Assembly (NCBI GenBank): GCA_030374765.1
Contig: JARGXX010000129.1
Location: 124,001 to 188,000 of the forward strand
Length of the DNA: 64,000 nucleotides
DNA from: Agarophyton chilense
Lineage: Eukaryota; Rhodophyta; Florideophyceae; Gracilariales; Gracilariaceae
Reading direction: 5' to 3'
Below the pieces are notes generated by a model. That model made no database searches. It had not been told where the DNA came from and saw only the letters and a program-made list of their open reading frames with translations. The translations under genes were made by a program, and so were the position numbers. Positions 54,329-64,000 of the stretch are shown piece by piece; the first letter of the stretch is position 1; each line of letters starts with the position of its first letter.

Positions 54329-57300
54329 ATGCTCCCAGAGATGAGGTCTGGGGCGCTCGAGGCGTCAAAGCCTCGATCCCCAGTTTCTAGGATTATTTCA
54401 AGGTCCTCAACAACTACTGACGTAGATTCTGAAGAACTCAGTCCTTTGAGTCGCCAGTGGATATGGTCTCGTAATTTACGTATCTTGGATCGTGTATTGG
54501 TCATGACAAAACTCAATTATAAGGTATATGCGGACTTTGGCCTTTCTACCCAATTTATGGTTCGACAACTTTCTGTCCTTGATACAGGAGCTGGCCTAAA
54601 TTTTTTGGTTAAGTCACTTTCACCCGCGTTGATGCGGTCGTTAATACGTCAAGGTCCAGTTCTGGATATTGCGGACGCCAACAACAATCCGTTGAGTACA
54701 GAAGGAATCATTGACCTCGTCGTGAGTTTGGGAAATTATATCGTCCGACTACAATTTGTCGTTTGCGAAACACTCGCTGCCCCTGTAATACTTGGGTGTG
54801 ACTTCTGCGACCGTTTCGTCGAATCGATAAATCCACGAACGAGGATTGTAAAGATGGCGAATGGATCAACGATACCGATCGTTCGCATACCGCTGAGGTC
54901 TGCGTTTCAAAAGCAACTGCGTTTACCTGCTACGAAGATATTCCGAGAGCCGGGCAGATCATGAAATCGCCTCCGAGTAGCGAATTGAAATTTCATTCCA
55001 CCGGAATCCCAAGTCTGGGTTAGCGTCATATCACCACAACATGAATCATGGGTAGTTCAACCGTCAAAATCATTGTATCAGACAAGCAAAGTAGCTCTGG
55101 CGAATGGGATATCCCAGATTGATCCCCATCACCCATTCAAGGTGTTGGTCGCCAATTTTGGAAAGTCCACACAGTGGTTAGTGAAACACCAAATCATTGG
55201 GACAGTTATACTTCACCCCACAACAGTGGTACCGACCCAGATGAGCGCTTCCAATATTCTCGGTATCCCTCATCCTAAGGAGGGGGAGAAGAACGTCGTT
55301 GCGACGATACCGGACGTCGAGGGTCCGAAAACCTCAGAAGTCGAGAAAGAAGTTAATGGTACAACACCGAGCGATGAAACAAGGAATCCTCTTGAAAAGT
55401 TGAAGAATCTAGACCTGGATAATATTCCCATTGCACATCGTGAGAGTATACACAAGATGCTGCGCGAATTTACGCTCATGTGGGATGGCTCTCTGGGCAA
55501 GATTGAGATTATAGAACACAGAATTGATCTGATACCCGGTACACGGCCGATATCACAGCACCCCTACAGGGCTGGCCCAACTGCTCGGGAAGGAGAAAAA
55601 ACTCAGATTGAGAAGATGATAGATGCAGGAATGATCGAACCTACCCAATCTCCTTGTGCTTCACCAGTGGTGTTAGCTCCGAAATCAGATGGAACATGGA
55701 GATTCTGTGTCGACTACCGTCGTTTAAATGCCGCTACCGTCAAGGACGTATACCCTATTCGAAGAATGGATGAATGCATAGACTCCCTTGGGGGGGCAAG
55801 CATATTTACTACCCGTAATGCGAATTGTGGATATTGGCCTGTGAAAAAGGAAAACACCGATAAGACCGCGTTTGTTTGTCATCAGGGACTCTACCGATTC
55901 AATCGGAAGCCATTTGGATTTACTAACGCGCCAGCGACGTTCCATCGTGCTGTTGATGTTTTACTTGCTCGCTTCAAATGGAGGACTTGTCTCGTTTATC
56001 TCGATTATATAATCTTTTTCTCGAATAACTTCGACGACCACATGAAACATGCGTCAGAAATAATGACAGTACTGCGTAATGCAGGTATCAATTTGAAGCG
56101 TAAGAAGTGTAAGATCTGCACTGATTCAGTGAAATACTTAGGACATATCATTCGCCCCGCAAGGTTATCGGTGGACACCGTTCGAGTTAGATCCCTCAAG
56201 GAGATACGTCATCCGACGACACAGATAAAATTAAGATCCTTCTTAGGATTGTGTAATGTCTACCGCCGCTTTGTACCGAAGTACATGGATATATCGGCTG
56301 CTCTTATCGAATTACTGCGTAAAGGGCAGCCATTGACGATTGTCCCTCTTGATGGGGCATAGGCCACAGCATTTCAATTGATTGTAGACGCCGTAACGTC
56401 TCCACCAATTCTGGCGTTACCCACTCTCAGACTTCCGTACTCTATCGATACAGGTGCGAGTTCCCAGCAGATTGGGTGTGCGTTGTTCCAAACCACGCAG
56501 AGTGGAGACAGAAAGCCGATAGGCTATTGGTCGCGTACACTGAGTGTGCATCAGCGAAATTACTCAGGATCTGAGAAGGAATGTCTCGCTGTGGTTTGGT
56601 CGTTAGCAACACTACGCCCCTATCTGATGGGTAATCAATTCATAGTACGTACGGACCATTTCGCGCTCCGATGGCTGATGGATATTGCGGAGCCTTCAGG
56701 TCGGTTTATGCGTTGGAGTCTCCGCCTCGCGGAATTCGACCTTGACGTCGAGTACAAAAAAGGCATCCTGAACTGCCAGGCCGATGCTCTTTCCCGGCTG
56801 GGAACAAACGCCGAAGCGGAATCAGTGGATGATCTGGAGATACCATGCTTTATGGTGAACCCTACACAGAGGGAAACCGAGTCAATTTCGGATGACGTCT
56901 GTGACGATCTACTGTCTACCGAACCGTCGGAGCCCCTTTCGGGTTCTTTTATCCCGATAACTCCTGAGGAGATGATAAGGGAACAACAGATGGACCAGTT
57001 CTGTACCCGGATCCGATTCCGATTAAACGGAGGACATCAATTACGATTTCAGGCCAACGACCAAGGATACCGAATTAGGGTGGTGGAATCTAACCCACAG
57101 GTGGTGGTACCTTACTCCTTGCAACAACGGGTTTTACAAAAATCTCACTACATGAAAATAGGTGCCCACCCTGGTGGAAGGCAGTTATATCTAACTCTTC
57201 TCATAGAGTTATACTGGACAGCAATGGCATTTGATTGCTATGCAATTTCCGGGGGATGTTCGGGTTGCTCTAAGAACAGCGTAAAGTTACGAAAGTATTC

Positions 57301-58705
57301 GAAGAAAATTAATCTGTTTCCGGCATGGGCCCCTTTAGAGTTTGTCGCCATCGACATATTGGGTCCTCTTCTACATACTCCCCGAGGTAATCGGTTTGTT
57401 TTGGTCATTACGGACAGCTTTTAGAAATTAGTTCGTACCGTACCTCTTAAAAGGATCACCGCCAATGCGGTTGCGCAAGTTTTCGTAACCCATTGGGTGT
57501 TCGTTTATGGCCCACCGATACAACTCTTCTCGGATATCGGCTCACAATTCGCGGCGAAGTTCTTTCAGAACGTGTGCAGAATCCGGGACGTAAGAAACTT
57601 CTTTATTACAACATATCACCCCCAGTGTAAGGGGCATGTTGAACGATTTAATCGTACGCTACTAAATGCGCTGAGATCTTATGCTGCGGACAACCAAAAA
57701 AACCGGTGTCTCTTTACGGATGCTGTCATCTACGCGTACAACACGGAGGTTCATTGCAAAACGAATATCTCGCCGTTCGAGTTGGTGCTTTGGAGAATAC
57801 CGCCTCCAGTGGCGTTGGAACCGCAACTCACTCTGGGAACGTTTCCTTCCCCGAAATACTACCAGGAAATCTGGCAAGAGGGTTTGAAACAGCTATTACC
57901 GATGGCTCGTAAGTCAACGGAGAAAGCACAGGCCGCTTTTAAGGGTAACTCCGATGTGAAGGTCAGAAAACCCTTGCCAAAGGTTAGCCCTGGTGACTAT
58001 GTCTTCCTGAGAAAGGAATATTATAATCCTGAACAAGAGCACTGGCATAAGCTATCGCCGATTGCAGAAGGTCTCTACAGCGTTATATCCGCGAATAACA
58101 CGACTGTGGTGTTGGAAATAGGTGAACGTCATGAACGAATATCGCGCGATCTCGTTGTATTAGCACCGAATCCGCATACGGAGATAACAGGAAAACCTCA
58201 ATCGGAGACGCAATCGACGGAGGAGGGAACGTCAACGACCGATAACAATCAATCCCGCCCAGCGGTTCTCCCACACATGAATCGTGGTCTATCGGATCTC
58301 CCTTTGGAGTCAGACACGACACCTACTGTCACCGGGAAATCAGGTATTCGTACACGACTGGATTCTCTTTCTAGAGTTGTCCCTGATCCTAGGGTATTAA
58401 ATAACTCTAATCCCGTATCCACACCTAAGGAGGGGGAGGAGGATGGTCAAATGTCAAGTACCAGTTCGGCTCCGGCGACGACACCGATTGATGGTGATAC
58501 GCCTCGTACGATCGGGGAGATTACGGACAATACAGTGGTCGTTTCTCCTGGAAAGGGTAGCGAGCGACGAGCTCACGTCACACCGACGAACCTGGAACGT
58601 CCGGTTACAGCTGACATCACAACTGGGAAAATCGGTGAGCTGGACAACGAAGACCCAGACGTGGGGATATCTACTACTACGGACGCTGAAGACCCTGAAG
58701 AGTAG
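54329..58705 (+). pseudogene. Chromovirus Pol polyprotein (PR-RT-RH-IN), four in-frame stops
   Basis: A single phase throughout. Protease: KVYADFGLSTQFMV, LSVLDTGAGLNFLV, VILGCDFCDRF. Stops: TGA at 54962 and another about 25 bp on, TAG at 56360, TAG at 57422. RT: CASPVVLAPKSDGTWRFCVD, ASIFTTRNANCGYWPVKKEN (first catalytic Asp of TLDANxGYWQ is Asn), KPFGFTNAPATFHRAV, and LVYLDYIIFFS, where YxDD has become YLDY (55997-56008). RNase H: PYSIDTGASSQQIGCALFQT, EKECLAVVWSLATLRPYL, QADALSRL. Integrase: HYMKIGAHPGGRQLYL…CSGC zinc region, FVAIDILGPL, LFSDIGSQFAAKFF and GHVERFNRTLLNALR (D, D and E present). GPY/F-like DYVFLRKEYYNPEQEHWHKL follows, then an acidic/Thr-rich tail. RT is dead at two catalytic positions while the integrase residues are conserved. 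Confidence 0.85.
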
Positions 58706-58966
58706 GGATGAACTGAAAGGAACTCTGACGAACAGGGGAACCCACAAAAGTGGAGAGAAGAACGGAATCTACTTCACAAACACCTTGAAGGGAGACTAAC
58801 ACGGTGCAGTGAGAAGAAGCTCAACCCATATATGCACGGACAAACGGCCCAGCCCGTCGAACTTTCGTTAAGTCGCACGTTACCGTACTGTAATGCACAC
58901 GCAGGAAAACATGACATTGTAGTGTATAACGAATCTCAGCCAGTCAAACGCCCGTGCAACGGCGCG
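58706..58966 (+). other. Spacer between Pol tail and 41-bp repeats
   Basis: About 260 bp with no coding sequence recognised. It ends in the repeat block at 58967. Confidence 0.4.
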
Positions 58967-59090
58967 TTTGAGGTTGACCCAATAAGATTTGTTTGTACAA
59001 GTAAACGTTTGAAGTTGAGCCAATAAGATTTGTTCGCATAAGTACACATTTGAGGTTGACCCAAGAAGATTCGTTTGCACACGGACACGT
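58967..59090 (+). repeat. 41-bp tandem repeat, three copies
   Basis: Copies start at 58967, 59008 and 59049. The unit begins TTTGAGGTTGACCCAATAAG and continues ATTTGTTTGTACAAGTAAACG, with a few substitutions per copy. It lies inside the 3' region of the plus-strand chromovirus. Confidence 0.8.
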
Positions 59091-59474
59091 GTAGGCGGAT
59101 CCGCCGCTCTAACACGGCGCATGCCGTGCGTCGAGCTACAGCGTCGGAACGGTCACCCGAAACGGAAGCCGAGTCCACTTCGTGTTCAACTCATCGTCTC
59201 TCCGACGTTACCAAACGAATCTTGGGGGACCCACTCTCAATCCGCGTGAATTTCGCAGACATTTCAGAAGGTACCGGAATTTCTCCGCGGAGTACTCTAA
59301 ATCCAAAGCTGGATTTGCGTCTTTACGACTCACTGTAGCCCCCACAATCCGTGAAGACTCCCCTAGGAAGCTCGGTTTAACACTCCAACGAAGGGGAAAC
59401 CCCCAAGAAGGGGACAGCTACAGACTAGAACGCCAAGGATGGCCGGAGGAAGAGAAGTCTACCCATAAGAGTTC

Positions 59475-59618
59475 GTGGTTGATCGACTTATGGACTGCTG
59501 TTATGATTGCAATGGAGAGATTCATTACCGCGTATGCTGCTACGGATACTCCGACGAGGAAGAAACTTGGGAACCCCTCGAGCACTTAACCCGCTCAAAG
59601 GTATCTGCATATCACCGC
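59475..59618 (+). pseudogene. Chromodomain of the plus-strand chromovirus
   Basis: Reads VVDRLMDCCYDCNGEIHYRV, then CCYGYSDEEETWEPLEHLTR and SKVSAYHR. The fold signature (YRV-x-W-x-GY-x-D-E-E-x-TWEP-x-EHL) is clear, but the central Trp is Cys. It matches the chromodomain of the 8.9-kb element (YRVRWHGL…RSKVVSYHRR). Frame differs from that of Pol, so a frameshift or an intervening insertion separates them. Confidence 0.75.
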
Positions 59619-59704
59619 GGAAAAAGAAGCGCACTACCTCCAGGTATGTAGCGCACCCAAGTGGGTTAACCGCACCCTCGAGAGAGGAGATCTCGAACGA
59701 GAAA

Positions 59705-59810
59705 ATGAAGTAGAAGAAGAAAACCCCTGGAATGGAGAAGATGAAGTAGAAGAAGAAGAACCCTGGAAAGAATAAGATGAAATAGAAGAAGAAGAAACCT
59801 CGACAAAGAA
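59705..59810 (+). repeat. 35-36-bp purine-rich tandem repeat, three copies
   Basis: Units start at 59705, 59741 and 59776 with ATGAAGTAGAAGAAGAAG and continue ACCCTGG plus a purine run. The near-pure A/G composition 3' to a chromodomain would suit an expanded polypurine tract region of an LTR element, but no LTR start was recognised after it. Confidence 0.75.
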
Positions 59811-59829
59811 GACCTCGAAGGAGAAGGAA

Positions 59830-60560
59830 AAGATGATACTCTAGTCACAAAGGTATCCGATCAATCGATTACGCAATGAAGGAAGCAAGAAGAATCAAAA
59901 AAGAAAACTCAAGTGTTCATTTGTGAGCAAATTAGTCTAAACCACTAGCTATCATCCAAAGATGGTCATGAGTCACAAGGTCTCTTGTTATTTCCTAAAG
60001 AACCCGGTGCCCGTGGAATGTGGTTGTGATCGTCGGAAAACGGCATTGCTGGATGGTAATTGGAAAGGACGGAGAAGTTTGAATCGCTGAAAGTGCTGTC
60101 ATCGGATTCAACTGGAATGAAGTCAACTTTGTGAGGATCTGCTATTACGATATGAGACGCCATCTTGGCTTGCGTATTCACGGTAACTCGCGTAGCGGTA
60201 TTGTGCAACTTAACACGGCGTTCCCGCGCCCTTGGCGATATTCCAGTGTCGGATGCTCATAAGTTAATATTGATACTCCCGGGGGGGACGCTCTATTTAT
60301 GGGAGGAAAATTGTAGGATTTTTTGCGCTAGTTGACTATTGTTCAAGAATTGCTTTTTGCAGTTTGAGATCAATGGAGTTTTAGATATTATTATGATATG
60401 TTTAATAAAATTGGGTTATTGTTCCAGATTTTTGCATGTACTCGGCACCTCTACAAAAACAGTGAAGCAATGTAGCAATTCAGGTTTAGTTTGGGAGATC
60501 TACTGTATTTCTTTGAGGAGTAGAATACTCGGCGAAGAAGATGATTTCTAGATCCAAATT
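59830..60560. other. Spacer between chromovirus and copia-order element
   Basis: No gene is seen; the minus-strand frame 59960-60208 (80 residues, from ATG) has no domain. The right half is AT-rich. The LTR of the element to the right must end at 60765, but its left border was not found. Confidence 0.35.
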
Positions 60561-60765
60561 GTGCAATATACGAGTGCCATCTGGCACAATGCCGCCGGCA
60601 CTGCATACTAAACCTCACTTTTGCTCCACCCCGAGACACTGGGGACCGAGGAGCAAGAGGGAACACCTTGTGCCCGTTCCACCTTACTTGGTTCCACCGC
60701 ACGTTGCGAGTGCGTACTAGACATTAGACAGACAGCCCTCTCGCTCTGCGTACGACTGCTTCCCA
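60561..60765 (+). repeat. Right part of a 5' LTR, left border unknown
   Basis: The sequence ends GCTTCCCA followed by TA and a tRNA-iMet-type primer site, the same arrangement as in the copia-like elements A and B. At 60572-60600 two small palindromes occur (GTGCCATCTGGCAC and TGCCGCCGGCA). The second LTR would be beyond the window, so the length cannot be determined. Confidence 0.4.
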
Positions 60766-60767
60766 TA

Positions 60768-60781
60768 GTTATGGGCCCAGC
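60768..60781 (+). promoter_or_regulatory. Half-tRNA-iMet primer binding site
   Basis: GTTATGGGCCCAGC is the exact complement of GCTGGGCCCATAAC, the anticodon-arm sequence of vertebrate initiator tRNA-Met and nearly that of plants. It is the same type of site used by Drosophila copia, primed by a half-molecule of tRNA-iMet. Confidence 0.75.
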
Positions 60782-60794
60782 GGCAGGAGCTGTT

Positions 60795-62145
60795 ATGTCT
60801 TTCAATCCGACAGACCGGCCAAAGTTTGATCCGACCAAGGATCTACAGGAATGGCGCTGCAACGTTTGTCGATGGGTGGATACTATTTCTACAGCTGCTA
60901 AGAAGGGCACCGATCGCCGTTACCAAACAATGTTTTCAACGCTAGGTCTACAGCTGTGCAACAGAGCTTTCCCTAGTGCTCAGAAATCCGTGGTCGACGA
61001 GGCCCAGAAAAAGGAATTGTTGATTACAAGCAAGGAGAATAAGTGAAAGCGGTATGCTAAATCGATGAACTTGTCGCAGTCGACCCTCCAATTGCTGTTG
61101 TTTCTTGTTTGATTTCTTCCTTCAATCGTGTTACAAACTGCTGTCGTCGCAAGGATGAGCCTCTGGCTAGCTTCGTATCACGTTTCCGCGGCTTGGCTGC
61201 CGATCATCTCATGCAGGTGGACTCTGATCTTCGTCTAAGGTTGGAGAAGTCCATGCAATAACGCTACTCAACAATGCATCATTGAGTGAGGAGACGTTGA
61301 CCAATGCCAAACTACAACTCATCTCTCTCGCCGAAACTCGCATGAGAAGTGGAAGTTACACTGGGGATACCCAGCACCACATCAATCTTGTGAAGTTTCA
61401 GGAGTCAGTAAACAACCTCCTTGAAATGCTCTCGAGGCCTCACCTTAAGATTTCGAGGCGCGATAATCACAATATGACGAAGGCAAAGATTTTGGTAACC
61501 AAGAGAAAGATCAATGAAGCGGTCGTTGAGTTTGAGGGACATCTGACAGAAACTCACTCGAAGACCAGCCCAACTCCTTCTATCGACAAGCTCCTTCAAC
61601 CTTCCCGCAGGTGCCGTCCAAACCTGGATGAAGCCATTACAGTCATACGGAATCTTTCTTTTACCCATTCGAGCTCTGCTGCTCACTATAGAGGGGAAGA
61701 CCTTGAAAACATCGTGGATCAGAAATTCCAAACTGCCTTATTTGCAATTTCCCAATCCAACCAGAGCGTACTAACTCGCTTGGGAAATAAGAAGGAGGGA
61801 AATGCATCAACGGTGTCTTTCAAACCGGGCAATGCGAAGAGGAAACGCACCGATGTTAAGGCCGGAAAAGGTGGAATGTCGTCTTTCTGTTTCGATTGTC
61901 GTGATATCGAGCACATGGCTGGCAATGCCTTGTGCCTAAGTCTCTCATTTCTGACAAAGAAGAGGAAGCTCGGACGCCATCGCAACGATTCAGACGGTAG
62001 GTCCACAGTTCCTCGTCGAGGAGGAAGACATCCCAGAAAAGATGCCTCCAGAGAACGAAACAGTGGATCTAACGCGGTTTTACGCCAGGCGCCGCCCCAT
62101 CGAAGCGCAATAATGCCTAAAGCCAAGGGTTGGGGGGCCTTCTGA
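60795..62145 (+). pseudogene. Gag of the right-end copia-order element, two frameshifts
   Basis: Starts at ATG 60795, 14 bp after the primer site: MSFNPTDRPKFDPTKDLQEW, ending at a stop at 61046. It resumes in another frame from ~61064 (RKDEPLASFVSRFRGLAADH) and in a third from ~61258 (ITLLNNASLSEETLTNAKLQ) to 62145. Near the end is a zinc-knuckle-like CFDCRDIEHMAGNALC, which has two residues too many between His and the last Cys, followed by a basic KRKLGRHRNDSDGR. The pattern of a capsid and one knuckle is typical of Gag. Frame damage makes it non-functional. Confidence 0.65.
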
Positions 62146-62818
62146 TGTGGTTAGTGGTACGAGAGATCCTAACTCCATCATTGACATTGGTTGACCCCGT
62201 AGTGTGGGAGGCATCAAATCTGCCACTGCACTATCAATCGCAATGGGCATCCAATTTCACGTTAAAGACCTCGACTGTAACCCCTTCTAACACGGTTTTG
62301 GTCCAGAATGTTCAAATCCAAAATTGGTATTTGGAATTTGGAGGTTGAAGATCAAAGAACTCAACGATGTGGAAGCAGACATTAGGCTCTACATTACGGA
62401 TGGCGACGGTCCTCTGCTCCTGGGGTACGACATAGTGTAACGTTCGGACCTCATGGGTTCGGACAACACGATCGTAGTGCCCGTTTCGGTCGGAATCTCT
62501 CGGGATGACGCACTTCTGTCAACGTACGTCCTCGGAGAAGACAATGACCGCCAAACACACTTATTAGTCGTTCCTTCTGTAACAACGTCGTTCAAATCCT
62601 TCTTCTCTTCTCATTTTTCCTTTCTCTCTAGGAATCCTCATCCGATCGCTAAACTATCTGGAAAGGACGGCATGGATCAGACCCATGCCCCCCGCTTCGC
62701 CACAAAGCTTCACTGTCAGTCCCATTTCTCTACCAAGGACATGAAAAAGACTTGCAGTCGAGGCGGAATACAAAATCGAACACTTGCTGGTGAGCTCGAA
62801 CAGGCCTACAATTCTTGA
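62146..62818 (+). pseudogene. Protease and pre-integrase region, damaged
   Basis: The protease active site is readable as SIIDIG-stop-PRSVGGIKSA near 62170-62215; a TGA stands where related elements have Cys in D-x-G-C-P-x-S-V-G-G. About 180 bp on, ELNDVEADIRLYITDGDGPL then LLGYDIV is the second protease signature. In 62453-62818 a His/Cys segment (LHCQSHFSTKDMKKTCSRGG) resembles the zinc-binding pre-integrase region. Frames change at least twice. Confidence 0.55.
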
Positions 62819-62854
62819 ACTTCATGAAAAAGGTCTGGCCGCCAATTACACTCT

Positions 62855-64000
62855 CGAGAGATATCACTCAAGAGGATACTGGGTGAGTTTAACGAGCACC
62901 TTCAAGTGGATTTCCTATTCTTACGCGAGTTTGGAAACCTACCCATTCTGCATATGAAGGATGTCTCAATCGGTCTCTCCGTTACTGTCTTGATGACTTC
63001 AAGGGATATGACTGATACCACTCGCATGATTGTCGTTCATTGGGTTAATGTCTTTGGGCCTCCATCAGAATTATCAGGAGACCCAGAGTTCAATAACGAC
63101 TCGATTCAGCGATTGTGTGCCGAGAATCAGATTTCATTCGAACCGCAGCCTGCTCGACGCCACAACAAAATTGGAAGCGTTGAATCGAGCAACGAGACAA
63201 TCCCTACATTTGTCCAAACGCTCCTTCTCGACGAACCTCATCTGAGGGAAACTCGTCAAGTGTATCGCACGGACTTTGAGATCCTCTCCAAAGCCACATT
63301 CCTGAAGAATTTGCTGTATGGTAACAAGTCAGTCAGCAGCTTCGAGCTTGTTCACGGCTACACTCGTTCTGTTTCTGGGTTACCCAAGCAGATGCTACCG
63401 GAGAAGCTCCTTGCCTCCTACCACGAACAAGTTTCCAGGCGTGCTGTACAGACCTTACTTCGTACCAAGCCATCGTATTCTTTATCAAAACTTCTTCTGG
63501 CACCAACCACTCCGGTATATGTCTTTAAGAGAGTTGGAAAACATGGTGCCTGGTATAAGGCATTCGTGGTCACTACTACCGACCATATAGTATCGGTCTC
63601 TCCGAGCAAAAATCTCCAGGGACCGAAGCATCGGATCGCCTACGAGGACATACGGTTAGTCCCGCGTTCATCCCTTCTACAGAAACTGGACAAACAGGAG
63701 CTTGGATACTCGTCCTTCCCGGACACTAACGCCCAAGAAGAACCGATCCCAGCCCCTGAACAAAGTAATGATGCAGATTGTTCTCCTCTTCCGCCCCTCC
63801 AAGATGAAAAAATCACAGACTTCCCTGTACACAACATAGAAGACTCTTTGAGTTTCGACCCAAACATATCGGACGAACGAAACTTGTGGTCTCTGCATCC
63901 GTTCTCTTCATCATTCTTCGGGTCAAAGGAAGACACAATGGCTGTAAACGCACCCTCAATGGATGTCGGGAACCCTCAACTCTGCAGAGATGTTGGTGAG
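62855..64000 (+). CDS. Integrase with C-terminal region, open at window end
   Basis: A frame beginning about ISLKRILGEFNEHLQVDFLF (first catalytic Asp) runs without stop to 64000. It continues LREFGNLPILHMKDVSIGLS, HWVNVFGPPSELSGDPEFNN (second Asp) and KIGSVESSNETIPTFVQTLL (Glu), a DDE integrase core of the same group as the DxGCPxSVGG protease. A C-terminal domain follows (VYVFKRVGKHGAWYKAFVVT, HRIAYEDIRLVPRSS), then an acidic linker (~63700-64000). Integrase following protease directly is copia order, so RT and RNase H should lie beyond the window. The true start is not visible because upstream frames are damaged. Confidence 0.65.

Larger units (their letters stand above)
54295..59620 (+). 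mobile_element. Ty3/gypsy chromovirus, pol and chromodomain, gag and 5' LTR missing
   Basis: It begins abruptly with sequence homologous to the end of gag/start of protease of the 8.9-kb element (GGGAGTCTCC…GAGGCGTC). It continues through protease, RT, RNase H, integrase, a Ser/Thr-rich tail with STPKEGEEDG, and a chromodomain at 59475-59618. The pol stays in one frame from 54329 to 58705 with only nonsense and missense damage. The chromodomain is in a different frame after a further ~770 bp that includes a 41-bp tandem repeat. No LTR could be identified on the right. This is the closest full-pol relative of the 8.9-kb element. Confidence 0.85.

Noticed and set aside
58967-59090. CRISPR array
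   Set aside because: The three 41-bp units are contiguous with no unique spacers, so this is a plain tandem repeat.
1-64000. tRNA or rRNA genes
   Set aside because: The tRNA-Met-like segments are short primer sites next to LTRs without acceptor or T arms; no other tRNA or rRNA pattern was seen.

Overview
This is a stretch of a repeat-rich eukaryotic nuclear genome of intermediate base composition. It contains layered LTR retrotransposons, at least two DNA-transposon remnants and very few ordinary genes. No bacterial-style operons, rRNA or convincing tRNA genes were seen. The clearest host gene, a PH-domain pseudokinase at 15.9-17.4 kb, is a single uninterrupted exon. A compact intron-poor protist or alga with large transposon islands, for example a red alga, would fit. 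That placement is inference only.

Layout. 1-1.7 kb: 5' end of a Ty1/copia-like element on the minus strand, running off the window. 4.6-6.0 kb: an LTR (family A) split by a solo LTR (family B) with a perfect 5-bp target-site duplication (TSD). 6-15 kb: decayed gag-like and pol-like fragments on both strands, including a long unidentified plus-strand frame (13.3-15.0 kb) broken only by stop codons. 15.9-17.4 kb: the pseudokinase. 19.6-24.2 kb: a full-length but dead copia-like element with unusually short (~85 bp) LTRs. 25.9-26.8 kb: a Tc1/mariner transposase remnant. 27.0-28.3 kb: a family A LTR followed by gag on the minus strand. 29.4-40.7 kb: a minus-strand Ty3/chromovirus fragment whose integrase is cut by a complete, young 8.9-kb element (30,575-39,513). 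41.8-46.6 kb: a few possible small genes and an REJ-like pseudogene. 47.7-50.2 kb: a CACTA/Plavaka-type transposase pseudogene. 50.7-54.3 kb (minus) and 54.3-59.6 kb (plus): two chromovirus fragments joined head to head. 60.6-64.0 kb: 5' part of another copia-order element, open at the window end.

The most interesting item is the 8.9-kb element. Its 728-bp LTRs differ at only about six positions and it has a perfect GTGGA TSD. It encodes Gag, a protease and a chromodomain, but its frame keeps only a stub of the reverse-transcriptase fingers and has no RT palm, RNase H or integrase. A related full pol (54.3-59.6 kb), now damaged, shows the type of partner that could have supplied these functions. 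The copia-like elements share a second theme: three 5' LTRs are followed, after two bases, by a primer site resembling the complement of the anticodon region of tRNA-Met, as in half-tRNA priming.
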